37,215 nt of DNA from JAWOJB01 sp046484325 (GTDB taxonomy: Bacteria > Actinomycetota > Acidimicrobiia > Spongiisociales > ZC4RG35). This document shows, in pieces, positions 5,530 to 13,190 of the stretch. Both the position numbers and the translations under genes were made by a program. Under the pieces are notes generated by a model. The model was not told the DNA's origin and did not search any database. It saw only the letters and a program-made list of their open reading frames with translations. The stretch covers positions 1 through 37,215 of the forward strand of contig JAWOJB010000007.1 of NCBI GenBank assembly GCA_046484325.1, written 5' to 3'. Position 1 is the stretch's first letter. Each line of letters opens with the position of its first letter.

Positions 5530-8418
5530 ATGCTGTTCTCGGTGCTGGGTCCTCTGGAAGTCACGGAAGGCTCGGTATCGCTCGCCCTCGGAGGGCCACG
5601 GCAGCGGTCCGTGTTGGCGCTGCTCCTCCTCGATCCCGGCCGGGCGGTCGACGCCGACCGGATGGTCACCGAGATCTGGGGTGACGAGCCACCCGACGGC
5701 GCCCGCGACTCGCTCTACACCTACGTCTCGAACCTCCGTGGCGTCCTCGGACGGGACCGCATCGTCCGCTCCGACGGCGGCTACCGGCTCGCACCGGCGG
5801 ATGTCGACCGCGTCGCCGCCCGCACGTTCGATGCCACGCTTGGCGAGGCCCACCGCATCGTCGGCTCCGACCCGCAGACCGCACTCTCCCTCATCGACCA
5901 GTCGCTGTCGGCGTGGCGGGGCCGACCGTACGAAGGGTGCGAGAACCTCCCGTCGATCGCACCGGAGGCGGTCCGTCTGGAGGAGCTCCGCCTGCGGGCC
6001 CTCGAGGACCGCATCGATGCCGAGCTCCACGTCGGTGGGACGCCCGAGGTGGGAGGCATCGAGATGCTGACGGTCGAGCACCCGTATCGGGAGCGGTTCT
6101 GGGAGCTGCTCGCCCGCTCCCTGTACCGGGCGGGTCGCCAGACCGACGCCCTCCGCACCCTGACCCTGCTGCGCCGGATGCTCGCCGACGACCTCGGCAT
6201 CGAGCCGTCACCCGCGATCTCCCGGATCGAGGAACGCATCCTCCTCCAGGACCCTGCCCTCGACGCGGGCGCCACGCCGCCCACCAACCTGCCGACACCG
6301 GTGAGCAGCTTTATCGGTAGGGAGGACGAGCTCGGGGTGCTCGAACGCCTCATCGGCGACCACCGCCTCGTCACCGTCACAGGCCCCGGCGGTGCGGGCA
6401 AGACCCGACTGGCGATCGAGGTCGCGGGACGCGTGGCAGGTGCCTTCTCCGACGGCGTCTGGTTCATCGATCTCGCGCAGGTCGACGCCGCAGCCGAAGT
6501 CGGTGGGGCCGTGGCGTCGTCGTTGGGTGTCGCCGAGCCGTCGGAAGCTGACGATGTCGCCACGATCGCTGCGCGCCTGCGGACGCAGTCGGCGCTCCTC
6601 GTCCTCGACAACTGCGAGCACGTCGTCGGTGCGGTCGGTGGCCTGGCAGAGTTGGTCCTAGAGGGCGCCCCGCAGGTGCGGATCCTTGCAACGAGTCGGC
6701 AGCCGCTCGAGGTGGCAGGCGAAACCCTGTTCCATCTCACGGGACTCGAGGTGTCAGGCGAGGAGCCGGAGGCCGGGGGAGCCGAGCAGCTGTTCGCCGT
6801 CCGCGCCGCGGCAGTCCAGCCAGACTTTGCCATCGACGACGCGAAACGGAAGGACGTCGGTGTGATCTGCTGCCAACTCGACGGCCTGCCGCTGGCGATC
6901 GAGCTGGCGGCGGCACGGGTCGATACGTTGTCGCTGGGCGAGATTGTCCGCCACTTGGGGGACCGGTTGCGGCTTCTCGCCGATGCGCATGCCGATCGAT
7001 CCTCCCACCGTTCGCTGCGGGCCTCTCTCGACTGGAGCCGGGATCTCCTCGACCCGGCCAACCGGAGGGCGTTCGATCAGCTTGGTGTGTTCGCCGGCCC
7101 TTTCACCGCCGGTGCGGCGGCCCCCGTGGTGGATGCGCCGACTGAGATCGACGCCGTGTATGTGCTCCGCCACCTCGTCGGCGCATCGCTGATCCAGCGT
7201 CTCGCCGGGGAGGTGTCGTGCTACCGGCTGCTCGAGACGACGCGCTTGTATGCCAGGACACGGCTTGAGGAGGCAGGCGAGTGGCAGACGGCGGTCGAAC
7301 GTCACGACGCGTACTATGCCGGTCGGTGCCGGGACCTGCGCGGGGCGTTCTTCGGCAGTGGTCGACCCGAGGCGTGCCGGACGATCGAGGCCGAGATCAC
7401 CGAGTACGAGGCGGCCTTCGATCGGTTCAGCGAGGGTGATGCCGATGTGGCGCTGGAGATGGCGTGGCCGCTGGGTCACGTGTGGCTGTTCTCGGGCCGG
7501 ATCGGCAGCGGCATCGGTCGACTCGAACGGCTCGTCGACGCCACGGCGGGGGCGACGTCACAGGCGCGGGCGGACGACCTCGCAGCCGGTGCGTTCCTGC
7601 TCATGTACGCCACCCGATACGAGCAGGCGATCGCCTGGGTGGACGAGGCGATCGAGATCTACCGCACGATCGGCGACGGGCAGGGTCTTGCGTATGCGCT
7701 GGCGAGGCGGGGCCATTGCGCGTTCTCGGTCGGTGACGTCCCGACCGCGTTCGGGCTGCTTCAGGAGAGTCTCGAGACGTGCAAGCGGATCGGCTACGCG
7801 GAGGGCACGGCGTGGCCGCTCACGCTCCTCGGCCAGGCTCGGCTGTGGGGCGGCGATGAGAGTGACGAGGTGCTCGCCCTACTCGAGGAGGGGAGGCGGC
7901 AGTTCATCGCCGTTGGTGACATGTACGGGCAGATGCACGCCAACATGTTCATTCAGAACGTCGGTCACCGACCGGTTGACGTCCAGCTCCGGTATTCGGA
8001 GGAGAGCATCCGGCTGTCCGACGAGCCGGGTGCCGATCCGCTGATGCGGCCCACTGCCCTGCACAACCTCGCCTTCAGCGTGTGGAACGCCGGCGAACGT
8101 GAACGAGCGAGGGGTCAGCTCCGCCTCTCGGCACGATCGGCCCTCGAGACCGGCGCCACCGTGTCGTCGGGGATGGCGTTCCTCCTCGGTGGTCTGATGG
8201 AAGGCATTGAGGGCGACCCCGAACGAGCGGCGGTCCTCTACGGCGCCGGCGACGCACACTTCGTCATGGAGAAGCCACCGTTCTACGTGCGCCAGCTCCA
8301 ACCAGGCATCGACGCCGCCACCGCAGCCCTCGGCGACGACGACTACCGCCGTCTCCGCGCCGACGGCGCAGCGATGACCATTGAGGAGGCAACCGAGTTT
8401 CTCCTCCGTGGGACGTAG
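5530..8418 (+). CDS. SARP/AfsR-type regulator: wHTH, BTAD, NB-ARC ATPase, TPR
   Basis: This 962-aa cytosolic transcriptional regulator has an OmpR-like winged-helix DNA-binding domain (about 15-92) and a bacterial transcriptional activation domain (about 97-240). An NB-ARC/STAND ATPase follows (about 255-560), with Walker A GPGGAGKT at 285-292, Walker B LLVLD at 356-360 and the GLPLAIELAAAR motif. A C-terminal TPR-like helical region occupies about 600-960. The length and order match the large SARP family typified by AfsR. Members activate nearby secondary-metabolite or stress genes after ligand- or phosphorylation-driven ATPase switching. As the only regulator in the element, it is a candidate to control the two exported proteins. 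ATG 5530 gives the expected FSVLGPLEV start. Confidence 0.88.
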   Translation: MLFSVLGPLEVTEGSVSLALGGPRQRSVLALLLLDPGRAVDADRMVTEIWGDEPPDGARDSLYTYVSNLRGVLGRDRIVRSDGGYRLAPADVDRVAARTFDATLGEAHRIVGSDPQTALSLIDQSLSAWRGRPYEGCENLPSIAPEAVRLEELRLRALEDRIDAELHVGGTPEVGGIEMLTVEHPYRERFWELLARSLYRAGRQTDALRTLTLLRRMLADDLGIEPSPAISRIEERILLQDPALDAGATPPTNLPTPVSSFIGREDELGVLERLIGDHRLVTVTGPGGAGKTRLAIEVAGRVAGAFSDGVWFIDLAQVDAAAEVGGAVASSLGVAEPSEADDVATIAARLRTQSALLVLDNCEHVVGAVGGLAELVLEGAPQVRILATSRQPLEVAGETLFHLTGLEVSGEEPEAGGAEQLFAVRAAAVQPDFAIDDAKRKDVGVICCQLDGLPLAIELAAARVDTLSLGEIVRHLGDRLRLLADAHADRSSHRSLRASLDWSRDLLDPANRRAFDQLGVFAGPFTAGAAAPVVDAPTEIDAVYVLRHLVGASLIQRLAGEVSCYRLLETTRLYARTRLEEAGEWQTAVERHDAYYAGRCRDLRGAFFGSGRPEACRTIEAEITEYEAAFDRFSEGDADVALEMAWPLGHVWLFSGRIGSGIGRLERLVDATAGATSQARADDLAAGAFLLMYATRYEQAIAWVDEAIEIYRTIGDGQGLAYALARRGHCAFSVGDVPTAFGLLQESLETCKRIGYAEGTAWPLTLLGQARLWGGDESDEVLALLEEGRRQFIAVGDMYGQMHANMFIQNVGHRPVDVQLRYSEESIRLSDEPGADPLMRPTALHNLAFSVWNAGERERARGQLRLSARSALETGATVSSGMAFLLGGLMEGIEGDPERAAVLYGAGDAHFVMEKPPFYVRQLQPGIDAATAALGDDDYRRLRADGAAMTIEEATEFLLRGT

Positions 8419-8577
8419 CCGCATGCGGCCTACGCCGACGGCGCGCGTTCGGCAGTGGCCACGAGTCCGCGTTCGCATCGCATGCGCCCGGAACCCTGAA
8501 GGCGGCGTATGTCGAGAAACGAGCCTCATGTCCGGGATCCCTCCATCGCGGCGCGGGTCTACCCGCTCCCGGCCGTC

Positions 8578-8854
8578 GGTGAGGGCCGAGCCCCCACCCG
8601 ACGATGTGGTCGCCACCTACGCCGACAAGCAGGGCGCAGCGTTGATCACGCACGATGCCGAGGCGACTCGCCGGCGCCGTCGCTTCACCTTCGGCCGTCA
8701 CGTCTTCCTCCGTTGCCACCAACTCGAAGCAGCCGATCTCCTCGACCATCACCTCGAGGAACTCGTCGCAGAGCTGGAGCGTCACCGCCTTGGTGTGTTC
8801 GAGGTCCGCCACAACGACGTCCGCTACTCGCCACCTCGCTACGAGCCCGACTGA
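8578..8854 (+). pseudogene. Remnant of a PIN-like (DUF5615-type) protein
   Basis: The frame ending at TGA 8852-8854 encodes PDDVVATYADKQGAALITHD, then RRRRRFTFGRHVFLRC and a helical C-terminus. This resembles the C-terminal two-thirds of DUF5615 PIN-like nuclease proteins. The expected preceding motif G-x-GRAP is present in a different frame at 8578-8595 (GEGRAP), and the N-terminal catalytic Asp region is absent. It therefore appears truncated and frameshifted. It is probably a dead toxin-like gene at the element's right end. Confidence 0.5.
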
Positions 8855-8906
8855 CCCGACGCCCAGGGCCGCGGCTGGGCCGCGAGACAACTGAAAACGA
8901 CGGTCA

Positions 8907-8955
8907 ACGACGCGAAACGTCGTGAGGTGAAATCCCAAGCGCCACAAGGGATTTC
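8907..8955. terminator. Two adjacent hairpins before attR
   Basis: The first stem is ACGACG (8907-8912) with CGTCGT (8918-8923). The second is GAAATCCC (8929-8936) with GGGATTTC (8948-8955) around an 11-nt loop. They lie between the PIN remnant and attR and may insulate the element end. Confidence 0.45.
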
Positions 8956-8988
8956 GCCAGATCGCCCGAGGAACCCGAACCCCCCGAT

Positions 8989-9035
8989 TCTGACTACGGA
9001 TCAGGAGGTTGGGGGTTCGAGTCCCTCCGGGCGTG
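8989..9035 (+). repeat. attR: duplicate of tRNA-Arg 3' half
   Basis: This is identical over 47 bp to 1678-1724. Only the 3' half of the tRNA is present and the 5' acceptor strand is missing, so it is an attachment-site copy and not a functional tRNA. Confidence 0.92.
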
Positions 9036-9068
9036 GTGCGACCCTGGTATGGGGCGGGGTGGCCTCGG

Positions 9069-9656
9069 TCACCGCGGAAGCGGATTCGGGCCGGTCGCGG
9101 TGACGTACCGCTGCGGGACCCAGTCGTCGACGTGGACGAAGCCGTCGAATGTGGCCCCCTGGAGGACACACGAGTCGTGCAACGACCGCTGGTAGAACTT
9201 CACGTGCGTGAAGTCCTCGAACAGGACGTAGTACGGCTCGTTGTCAGCGTTCTGGAACTGCTGCCCTGTCAGTGCCGCTCGGTGCTCCCGTGAGAAGGCA
9301 TCGACGTCCTCGCCGACGACCACGCCGAGGTGTTCGAGCCCCATCCGATAGACGCGCTGGTGGACCGGCGGGATGAGCTCGATGAGCGACACCGGCGTTC
9401 GGTCGAGCACCTCGAGCGGCTCAGCGAGGACGATCAGCGAGATCGGCCGGCCGTTCCAGACGTTCTCGAAATTCGCGGTGGCGTGTCGCTCGAGGAGGGT
9501 GCGCAGGTGGAGGTAAAGGTCCCAGTCGGCGACGCGGTAGGCGAGGTGGCTCAGGGCATACGGCGCGATGTCGATATCGATTGCGGTGAGCCGGTCGCGC
9601 TGCAGCGCCGCGAACGCCCGGTAGTCCCCGATGATGTCGCCGACCGGATCAGCCAT
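9069..9656 (-). CDS. YecM-like VOC-fold protein
   Basis: The 195-aa protein resembles E. coli YecM in motif order. It has a helical N-terminus, a SHLAYR segment (about 36-41), NVWNGRPISLIVLAEPL (about 65-81), a VSLIELIPP strand, and GLEHLGVVVGEDVDAF at about 105-120 matching YecM's EGWEHIEIVLP region. The C-terminus has HVKFYQRSL, comparable to YecM TIKFHPWSI. YecM has a vicinal-oxygen-chelate-like fold, suggesting a metal-binding site, but its biochemical role is not established. The gene is monocistronic and begins at ATG 9656. Its stop lies 34 bp from attR. Confidence 0.65.
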   Translation of the reverse strand: MADPVGDIIGDYRAFAALQRDRLTAIDIDIAPYALSHLAYRVADWDLYLHLRTLLERHATANFENVWNGRPISLIVLAEPLEVLDRTPVSLIELIPPVHQRVYRMGLEHLGVVVGEDVDAFSREHRAALTGQQFQNADNEPYYVLFEDFTHVKFYQRSLHDSCVLQGATFDGFVHVDDWVPQRYVTATGPNPLPR

Positions 9657-10215
9657 CCGCGCACATGTCCTTTCAGCCGAACATCGTTAGGCGTTCAGCG
9701 GGTCCTCGAACAGGGCCTCCTCACCGCTCTCACCTTGGCTCGTGACCTCGACCTCGAGGCAGCAGGCGGCTCGTGAGTCACGGCAGCGGTGAATCGCATG
9801 CCCAGGAGTCTACGGCCGCTTGATCTCGTCCGGAGGGCTCCGCTTCTGGGAGCCAAGTCGGGAGCCATCTTCCGTCGACAGTCGGAAGGCTCGGCCTGAC
9901 GCCGGGATGTCAACCGGTGCGATGATCGGGGTGTCGATGTGATCGGGAAACGGCTGATCCTCGATGTAGAGCTCGAGGGCCTCTCTGGCATCAGGTCGAG
10001 ATCTTGGTGACGCGATGACGCGACATCGAGTGTCTCAGTGCAGAACCGGGACCATTCATCCATTCCGTGCCCGCACGACGGTCCCACGACTTGTGGAAAG
10101 GTTGCCGACGTCCACCAACCTGAAGTCATGCCTCCCGAGGGAGCCGACAACTCCACGAAAGCGTCAAGTGAGCCCTTGGTCGTGTGTGGTCAGGGCGACC
10201 TGTCGAACCGTCGGG
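9657..10215. other. Intergenic region with decayed coding remnant
   Basis: This 559-bp region has no intact gene. Only the minus-strand HicB-like fragment at 9810-9992 can be recognised. The remainder shows no domain-like translation or clear regulatory signal. Confidence 0.45.
9810..9992 (-). pseudogene. HicB-like antitoxin C-terminal fragment
   Basis: The minus strand encodes DAREALELYIED followed by Pro-rich strands and a stop at 9810. DAREALELYIED resembles the helix and turn that close the HicB antitoxin core domain. No start codon or N-terminal half is found upstream in the same frame, and no HicA partner is visible, so this is a fragment. The match is short. Confidence 0.35.
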
Positions 10216-11523
10216 TCAGCTGCTTTCGCGGGGTGAGTGCCATTGTTCCCAGTGCTGGGTGTGGGTCGGCAGGTACGCGCCCGGTTGGAAGTGGGTGTCG
10301 TAGTAGTCGGTGTCGAGGTGTACGGCCTGCACATACCCGGTGAGAACGATCGTCGTGTAAGTCGACGGGAAGCGGCCATACGTGTCGTAGATGTACTGAG
10401 CGACCTCCCCCAAGCACGCGACGAACTCATCGCTGTAAGGATCGACACCCGCCTTGATTACGGCCGCATCCTTCCATGGTCCCGGAGTCGAGGGGTCGTA
10501 AGTGCCGCCCGGGCCGAACTTGCGCTCGACGAACACGTGCGCAGCGGTCCGCATATCGGGCTGGTACGGCGGGCACAACGCCTCGTACATGCCGTCGAGA
10601 CCGACCGGATTGGGCAGCGTCCAGCGTTCGTCGTCTACGAACCGGAACCCGAGTCCGGTGATGCCGTCGTCGGCAAACGCTCCGAGGACACTCCAGCGGT
10701 TGATCCCATTGAAGAACAACCCACCGAGGCCCATCGCCTGCATGGTGAGCACGATGTTGTGGGCCATGAAACTGAGTTCGGCAGTGTTGGCCTCGTAGGC
10801 CATCTGCTGCAGCACCGAGAGAGGTGAGAGTTTGGTTTCATCGAGCAGCCCGGTCCGGACGAACGGGGCAAGGCCACCGGCGGGGCGGCCCGCCTCGTCA
10901 TCAACGATGAAGTTGCCGTTGGCGAGGGCCATGGCCAGAAACCCCAACACTTGCTCGCTCGCATCGCCGACGGGCATGAACAGGGTTGAACCGGGTGCAT
11001 TGGCCATCCACAGGTTGGGGGGGAGCATGTGCGGTGGCTGAGCCGGTAGGTCGAGCCTCCGATCGGACAACTGGGTGGTGTGCTGGCGGCCCAGTTCCAG
11101 GATTCGTTTGATGTCGTCGACCCGGTCGTCCAACTCCCGAACGGCTGTCGGTGTGGTGTCGCGGGTATTGGTGAGATAGGTGCCGTCGTCGTTGGTGTGG
11201 AAGAGCACGGGGGTGCCGAACCCGGCGGCGGTGGGTGCGGTGCGACCGGTGAATCGTTGCGTGTAGTGGGCATGTGAATTCGGGCGATCCGGGCCGAACG
11301 GCACACCGAAATTCCACCCGGTGACTCCGGTTCCGGCGGCGACAAGTACCGCATGCTCGAGTTCGGTCAGCGGAGCGGGTTCGGCGCTCGACCTGAAGGC
11401 CAGCGGCCCCGAAGGGATTTCCATACCCAGGCCAAACCGGCGGGCGCGCCTCCCGTACATCGCTTCGAGAAGGGGAAAATCGAATAAATCCGCGAGCGGA
11501 CCTTCGTTCGCGGTGTCAACCAT
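10216..11523 (-). CDS. Large protein, possibly nitroreductase-like
   Basis: The 435-aa protein is not firmly recognised. Its N-terminal stretch YGRRARRFGLGMEI, then PLTELEHAVLVAAGTGVTGWNFG, recalls the FMN-binding start of nitroreductase-fold proteins (basic patch, then a helix and the loop that contacts flavin). At about 435 aa it is much longer than a typical nitroreductase of about 200 aa. A central segment includes FLAMALANGNFIVDDEAGRPAGG, and the C-terminus is rich in Tyr and Thr. The start ATG 11523 is chosen because GGGAGG lies 8 nt upstream; an in-frame ATG at 11559 lacks such a site. There is no signal peptide or membrane segment. It lies between two att-like repeats. Confidence 0.6.
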   Translation of the reverse strand: MVDTANEGPLADLFDFPLLEAMYGRRARRFGLGMEIPSGPLAFRSSAEPAPLTELEHAVLVAAGTGVTGWNFGVPFGPDRPNSHAHYTQRFTGRTAPTAAGFGTPVLFHTNDDGTYLTNTRDTTPTAVRELDDRVDDIKRILELGRQHTTQLSDRRLDLPAQPPHMLPPNLWMANAPGSTLFMPVGDASEQVLGFLAMALANGNFIVDDEAGRPAGGLAPFVRTGLLDETKLSPLSVLQQMAYEANTAELSFMAHNIVLTMQAMGLGGLFFNGINRWSVLGAFADDGITGLGFRFVDDERWTLPNPVGLDGMYEALCPPYQPDMRTAAHVFVERKFGPGGTYDPSTPGPWKDAAVIKAGVDPYSDEFVACLGEVAQYIYDTYGRFPSTYTTIVLTGYVQAVHLDTDYYDTHFQPGAYLPTHTQHWEQWHSPRESS

Positions 11524-11778
11524 GTTCGTGCCTCCCGTCGTGCCGCTACTTGCTGTCACGAGGCTCGAACCGTCGATCCCTCGGATGCCCCATCTGGACA
11601 GTGAAGCACATCAGAACGTCGGGAGCCTGAGCGCGGTGTGGAGGATCTCTCCCATGGAGCCAAGTTGGGAGACACTCGCCGTGGACGCCGTGAACCGCTG
11701 CGGACACCGATAACGCGAAGCCCTTCCGTTCCGGCGCGTGTGGACGGCCGCGGACACCCATGGACCCGGCTTGGAGAT

Positions 11779-11819
11779 CTACCGATCAGGAGGTTGCGGT
11801 TCGAGTCCTGCCGGGCGTG
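11779..11819 (+). repeat. Degenerate tRNA-Arg 3' copy (att remnant 2)
   Basis: The stretch aligns with tRNA-Arg from CTAC of the anticodon loop to the discriminator, keeping GATCAGGAGGTT, GGTTCGAGTC and CCGGGCGTG, with a 1-nt deletion and a few substitutions. Similarity continues past the tRNA end (GCTGAAGCCC and a following hairpin), as at 1726-1754. No 5' tRNA half is present. Confidence 0.75.
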
Positions 11820-11824
11820 CCGCT

Positions 11825-11845
11825 GAAGCCCCTGCGCCGCAGGGG
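11825..11845. terminator. Hairpin after att remnant 2
   Basis: AGCCCCTGCG and CGCAGGGGCT flank a central C. It corresponds in position and sequence to the hairpin at 1730-1754 and may end transcription of the exported-protein operon on the minus strand. Confidence 0.55.
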
Positions 11846-11936
11846 CTCCAGCATGAGGTCGCTCCTGATATCGGCTGACGTTTGAGGGCCTTGTTGGGAG
11901 TCAGGAGCAGACCGGGCCGACTCACGATTCCCCTCC

Positions 11937-12491
11937 CTAGCCTGCGGGACAGGGCTGAACCCTCGGGTTGAAGTCGGCGAACATGCCATCCGGGTTCCAC
12001 TTCCAGATCCACACGTGGAGGATGTAGACCGGCAGGTACGGATGCGCGTGCATCCTTTGGCCGAACAGAACCGGTGGACTGGCCGGATCGACAAACCCCT
12101 CCGGGATGATGTATTCGAGAGCCACCAGCGTCAGCCGTCCGTCCCGCCCCACCGAGTAAACCAGCGCTTCGGGATCCCCGGGATCGAGCACGTCGTCGAT
12201 GTTGCGGACGTAGTGGACGCCCATACCCCCGGCGGGGCTGTCGAAGCAGGTGATGTCCTCACCACGGATGGTGAGCAGGGTCCCTCCCACCTCCTCGGGA
12301 ATGGCGAAGGGCACGAAACCATCCCTGATTGCCTCTCCGATGCGGTGGTACTTGGCGGTCACCTTGGCCGCCTCGGCCAGGTCCCTGCGCGCCTCCGAGC
12401 CGGTTTGGCCGCCGTGGGCCAAGGCGGGGATGGCGCCGAGGACCATGATCAGGGCCACCAACGCAGCCAGTGTGGTTCTTCTCGGGGTCAT
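11937..12491 (-). CDS. Exported protein with GMGxHYV motif
   Basis: The 184-aa protein has a clear signal peptide (MTPRRTTLAALVALIMVLGAIPALAH, cleavage near ALA-H). The mature part has a helical segment (EARRDLAEAAKVTAKYHRIGEAIRDGFVP), then GGMGVHYVRN, DPEALVYSV, LTLVALEYIIP, a His-rich MHAHP and WKWNPDGMFADFNPRV. This order recurs in uncharacterised exported actinobacterial proteins. The His and Cys residues (ITCF, VQPC) could bind metal, but nothing proves it. It starts 14 bp after the DUF4242 stop on the same strand, so the two form an operon probably governed by the LAL-linked motif at 12827-12851. Confidence 0.75.
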   Translation of the reverse strand: MTPRRTTLAALVALIMVLGAIPALAHGGQTGSEARRDLAEAAKVTAKYHRIGEAIRDGFVPFAIPEEVGGTLLTIRGEDITCFDSPAGGMGVHYVRNIDDVLDPGDPEALVYSVGRDGRLTLVALEYIIPEGFVDPASPPVLFGQRMHAHPYLPVYILHVWIWKWNPDGMFADFNPRVQPCPAG

Positions 12492-12505
12492 TGCTCTTCC
12501 CTTTC

Positions 12506-12757
12506 CTAGCTGTGCTCCGTGACCGGGTAGATCTCGTCGGCTACCAAGCCGTGCGCCTCAAGGTGGACGGTGCAGGCGTCTTCGGCGCTGTCTGCCTCGA
12601 CGAGACAGAAGATCTTCCCGGCGTCCTCGTCCACCCAGTAGCGCAGGTAGTTGACTCCGTATTGCTCCTGCACGGCCAGGTCTCTTTCGTGGGCACCCGC
12701 CACATCCGCTTCCGACACACCGGTTGCGATGGTGTGAACGTCCATGAACAAGGGCAT
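12506..12757 (-). CDS. DUF4242 small ferredoxin-like-fold protein (SCO4226-like)
   Basis: The 83-aa protein matches the DUF4242 family, whose studied member SCO4226 from Streptomyces coelicolor is a nickel-binding protein. Visible features are the strand MPLFMDVHTI, the helix EADVAGAHERDLAVQEQYG, then VNYLRYWVDEDAGKIFCLVEA with Cys, and a second helix with HLEAHG. The potential ligands are these His and Cys residues. It is the first gene of an operon with the exported protein. The 25-bp motif lies 70 bp upstream of its start, and a second DUF4242 gene lies further upstream, closer to the LAL gene. Confidence 0.82.
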   Translation of the reverse strand: MPLFMDVHTIATGVSEADVAGAHERDLAVQEQYGVNYLRYWVDEDAGKIFCLVEADSAEDACTVHLEAHGLVADEIYPVTEHS

Positions 12758-12826
12758 TTGCCTCCTCCTCTCGTCGCTTCCGCCTCAGGGGCGCCTGGCT
12801 GCAACGTAGGGACGGGACCTCTCGCC

Positions 12827-12851
12827 CACATCGGGGGAATTGCCTATTTTG
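12827..12851 (-). promoter_or_regulatory. 25-bp element A upstream of first DUF4242 operon
   Basis: Read on the minus strand, it contains CAAAATAGGCAATT followed by CCCCCGATG. It matches element B (13166-13190) at 20 of 25 positions. It lies 70 bp before the DUF4242 start. A binding site for the adjacent LAL regulator is the simplest explanation (inference). Confidence 0.6.
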
Positions 12852-12856
12852 TGCAA

Positions 12857-13135
12857 TCAGGTCACGTGGAAGGCGTAGGGGTCGAGGACCGAGATCTCGG
12901 TGATGTGATCGACAGGGAGTGCGTTGCTGCGGGCAGTACGGCGCACCGCCTCGGGATTGGGTGCGTCGTAGACACAGAACGTCTTGCGTCGGTCCTGCGA
13001 GACGTAGGAGTGGACCCAGGTGACACCCCGATCCGAGTTGCAGGCGATGATCGAGGCGAGGAGCCGACGGCCCTCCGTGCCGGGAGGCACCACGAGGCCA
13101 TCGGGGAACGTCCGCTCCACGAGATACCTGGGCAC
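12857..13135 (-). CDS. Second DUF4242 protein
   Basis: The 92-aa protein is a DUF4242-type ferredoxin-like protein, with VPRYLVERTFPDGLVV, a helix (EGRRLLASIIACNSDRGV), the strand pair VTWVHSYVSQDRRKTFCVYDA and NPEAVRRTARSNALPVDHITEISVLDP. It parallels the 83-aa paralogue, including the Cys in KTFCVYD/KIFCLVE. The start is GTG 13135; the frame is open much further upstream, but that part runs through the LAL gene and is a shadow. It lies 47 bp after the LAL gene stop, and element B falls in this gap, so it can be expressed from its own promoter. Confidence 0.78.
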   Translation of the reverse strand: MPRYLVERTFPDGLVVPPGTEGRRLLASIIACNSDRGVTWVHSYVSQDRRKTFCVYDAPNPEAVRRTARSNALPVDHITEISVLDPYAFHVT

Positions 13136-13165
13136 CGGCCGAACGTATCCCCGACCGGGGAACGC

Positions 13166-13190
13166 CGCATCGGGAGTAATGCCTAGTTTG
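13166..13190 (-). promoter_or_regulatory. 25-bp element B upstream of second DUF4242 gene
   Basis: Read on the minus strand, it contains CAAACTAGGCATTA then CTCCCGATG. It is the partner of element A at 12827-12851. It overlaps the stop codon of the LAL gene (13183-13185) and ends 31 bp before the DUF4242 start. Confidence 0.6.

Larger units (their letters stand above)
1678..9035. mobile_element. 7.3-kb integrative element in tRNA-Arg(ACG)
   Basis: The element is bounded by a perfect 47-bp direct repeat (1678-1724 and 8989-9035) that corresponds to the 3' half of tRNA-Arg. A tyrosine recombinase is encoded next to the tRNA and oriented towards it, the classic layout of tRNA-integrating elements. 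Cargo comprises a frameshifted SEC-C gene, two exported proteins with a shared leader, a SARP-family regulator and a PIN-like remnant. No replication, packaging or conjugation genes are visible, so it is either non-autonomous for transfer or a reduced element. Confidence 0.88.
9036..11819. mobile_element. Putative older island between attR and a degraded att copy
   Basis: The segment runs from the perfect attR to a degenerate tRNA-Arg 3' copy at 11779-11819. It carries a YecM-like gene, a HicB-like remnant and a nitroreductase-like gene, and no integrase. The stacked layout suggests earlier integration in the same tRNA site followed by loss of the recombinase. This is inference from the repeats. 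Confidence 0.4.
11524..11936. other. Intergenic region with degraded att site
   Basis: This 413-bp stretch has no supported gene. It holds two GTGGACG...GCGGACACC motifs (11681-11708 and 11740-11757), a tRNA-Arg 3' remnant (11779-11819) and a hairpin (11825-11845). Confidence 0.55.

Noticed and set aside
8264..9169. 301-codon minus-strand open frame spanning attR
   Set aside because: Its TRTPNLLIRSQ-type stretch is the familiar false translation of a tRNA 3' end, and the rest lies antisense to the SARP gene and PIN remnant.
11555..11580. Minus-strand GGTTCGAGCC resembling a tRNA T-arm
   Set aside because: There is no matching acceptor or anticodon arm, and it does not extend like the tRNA-Arg remnants.
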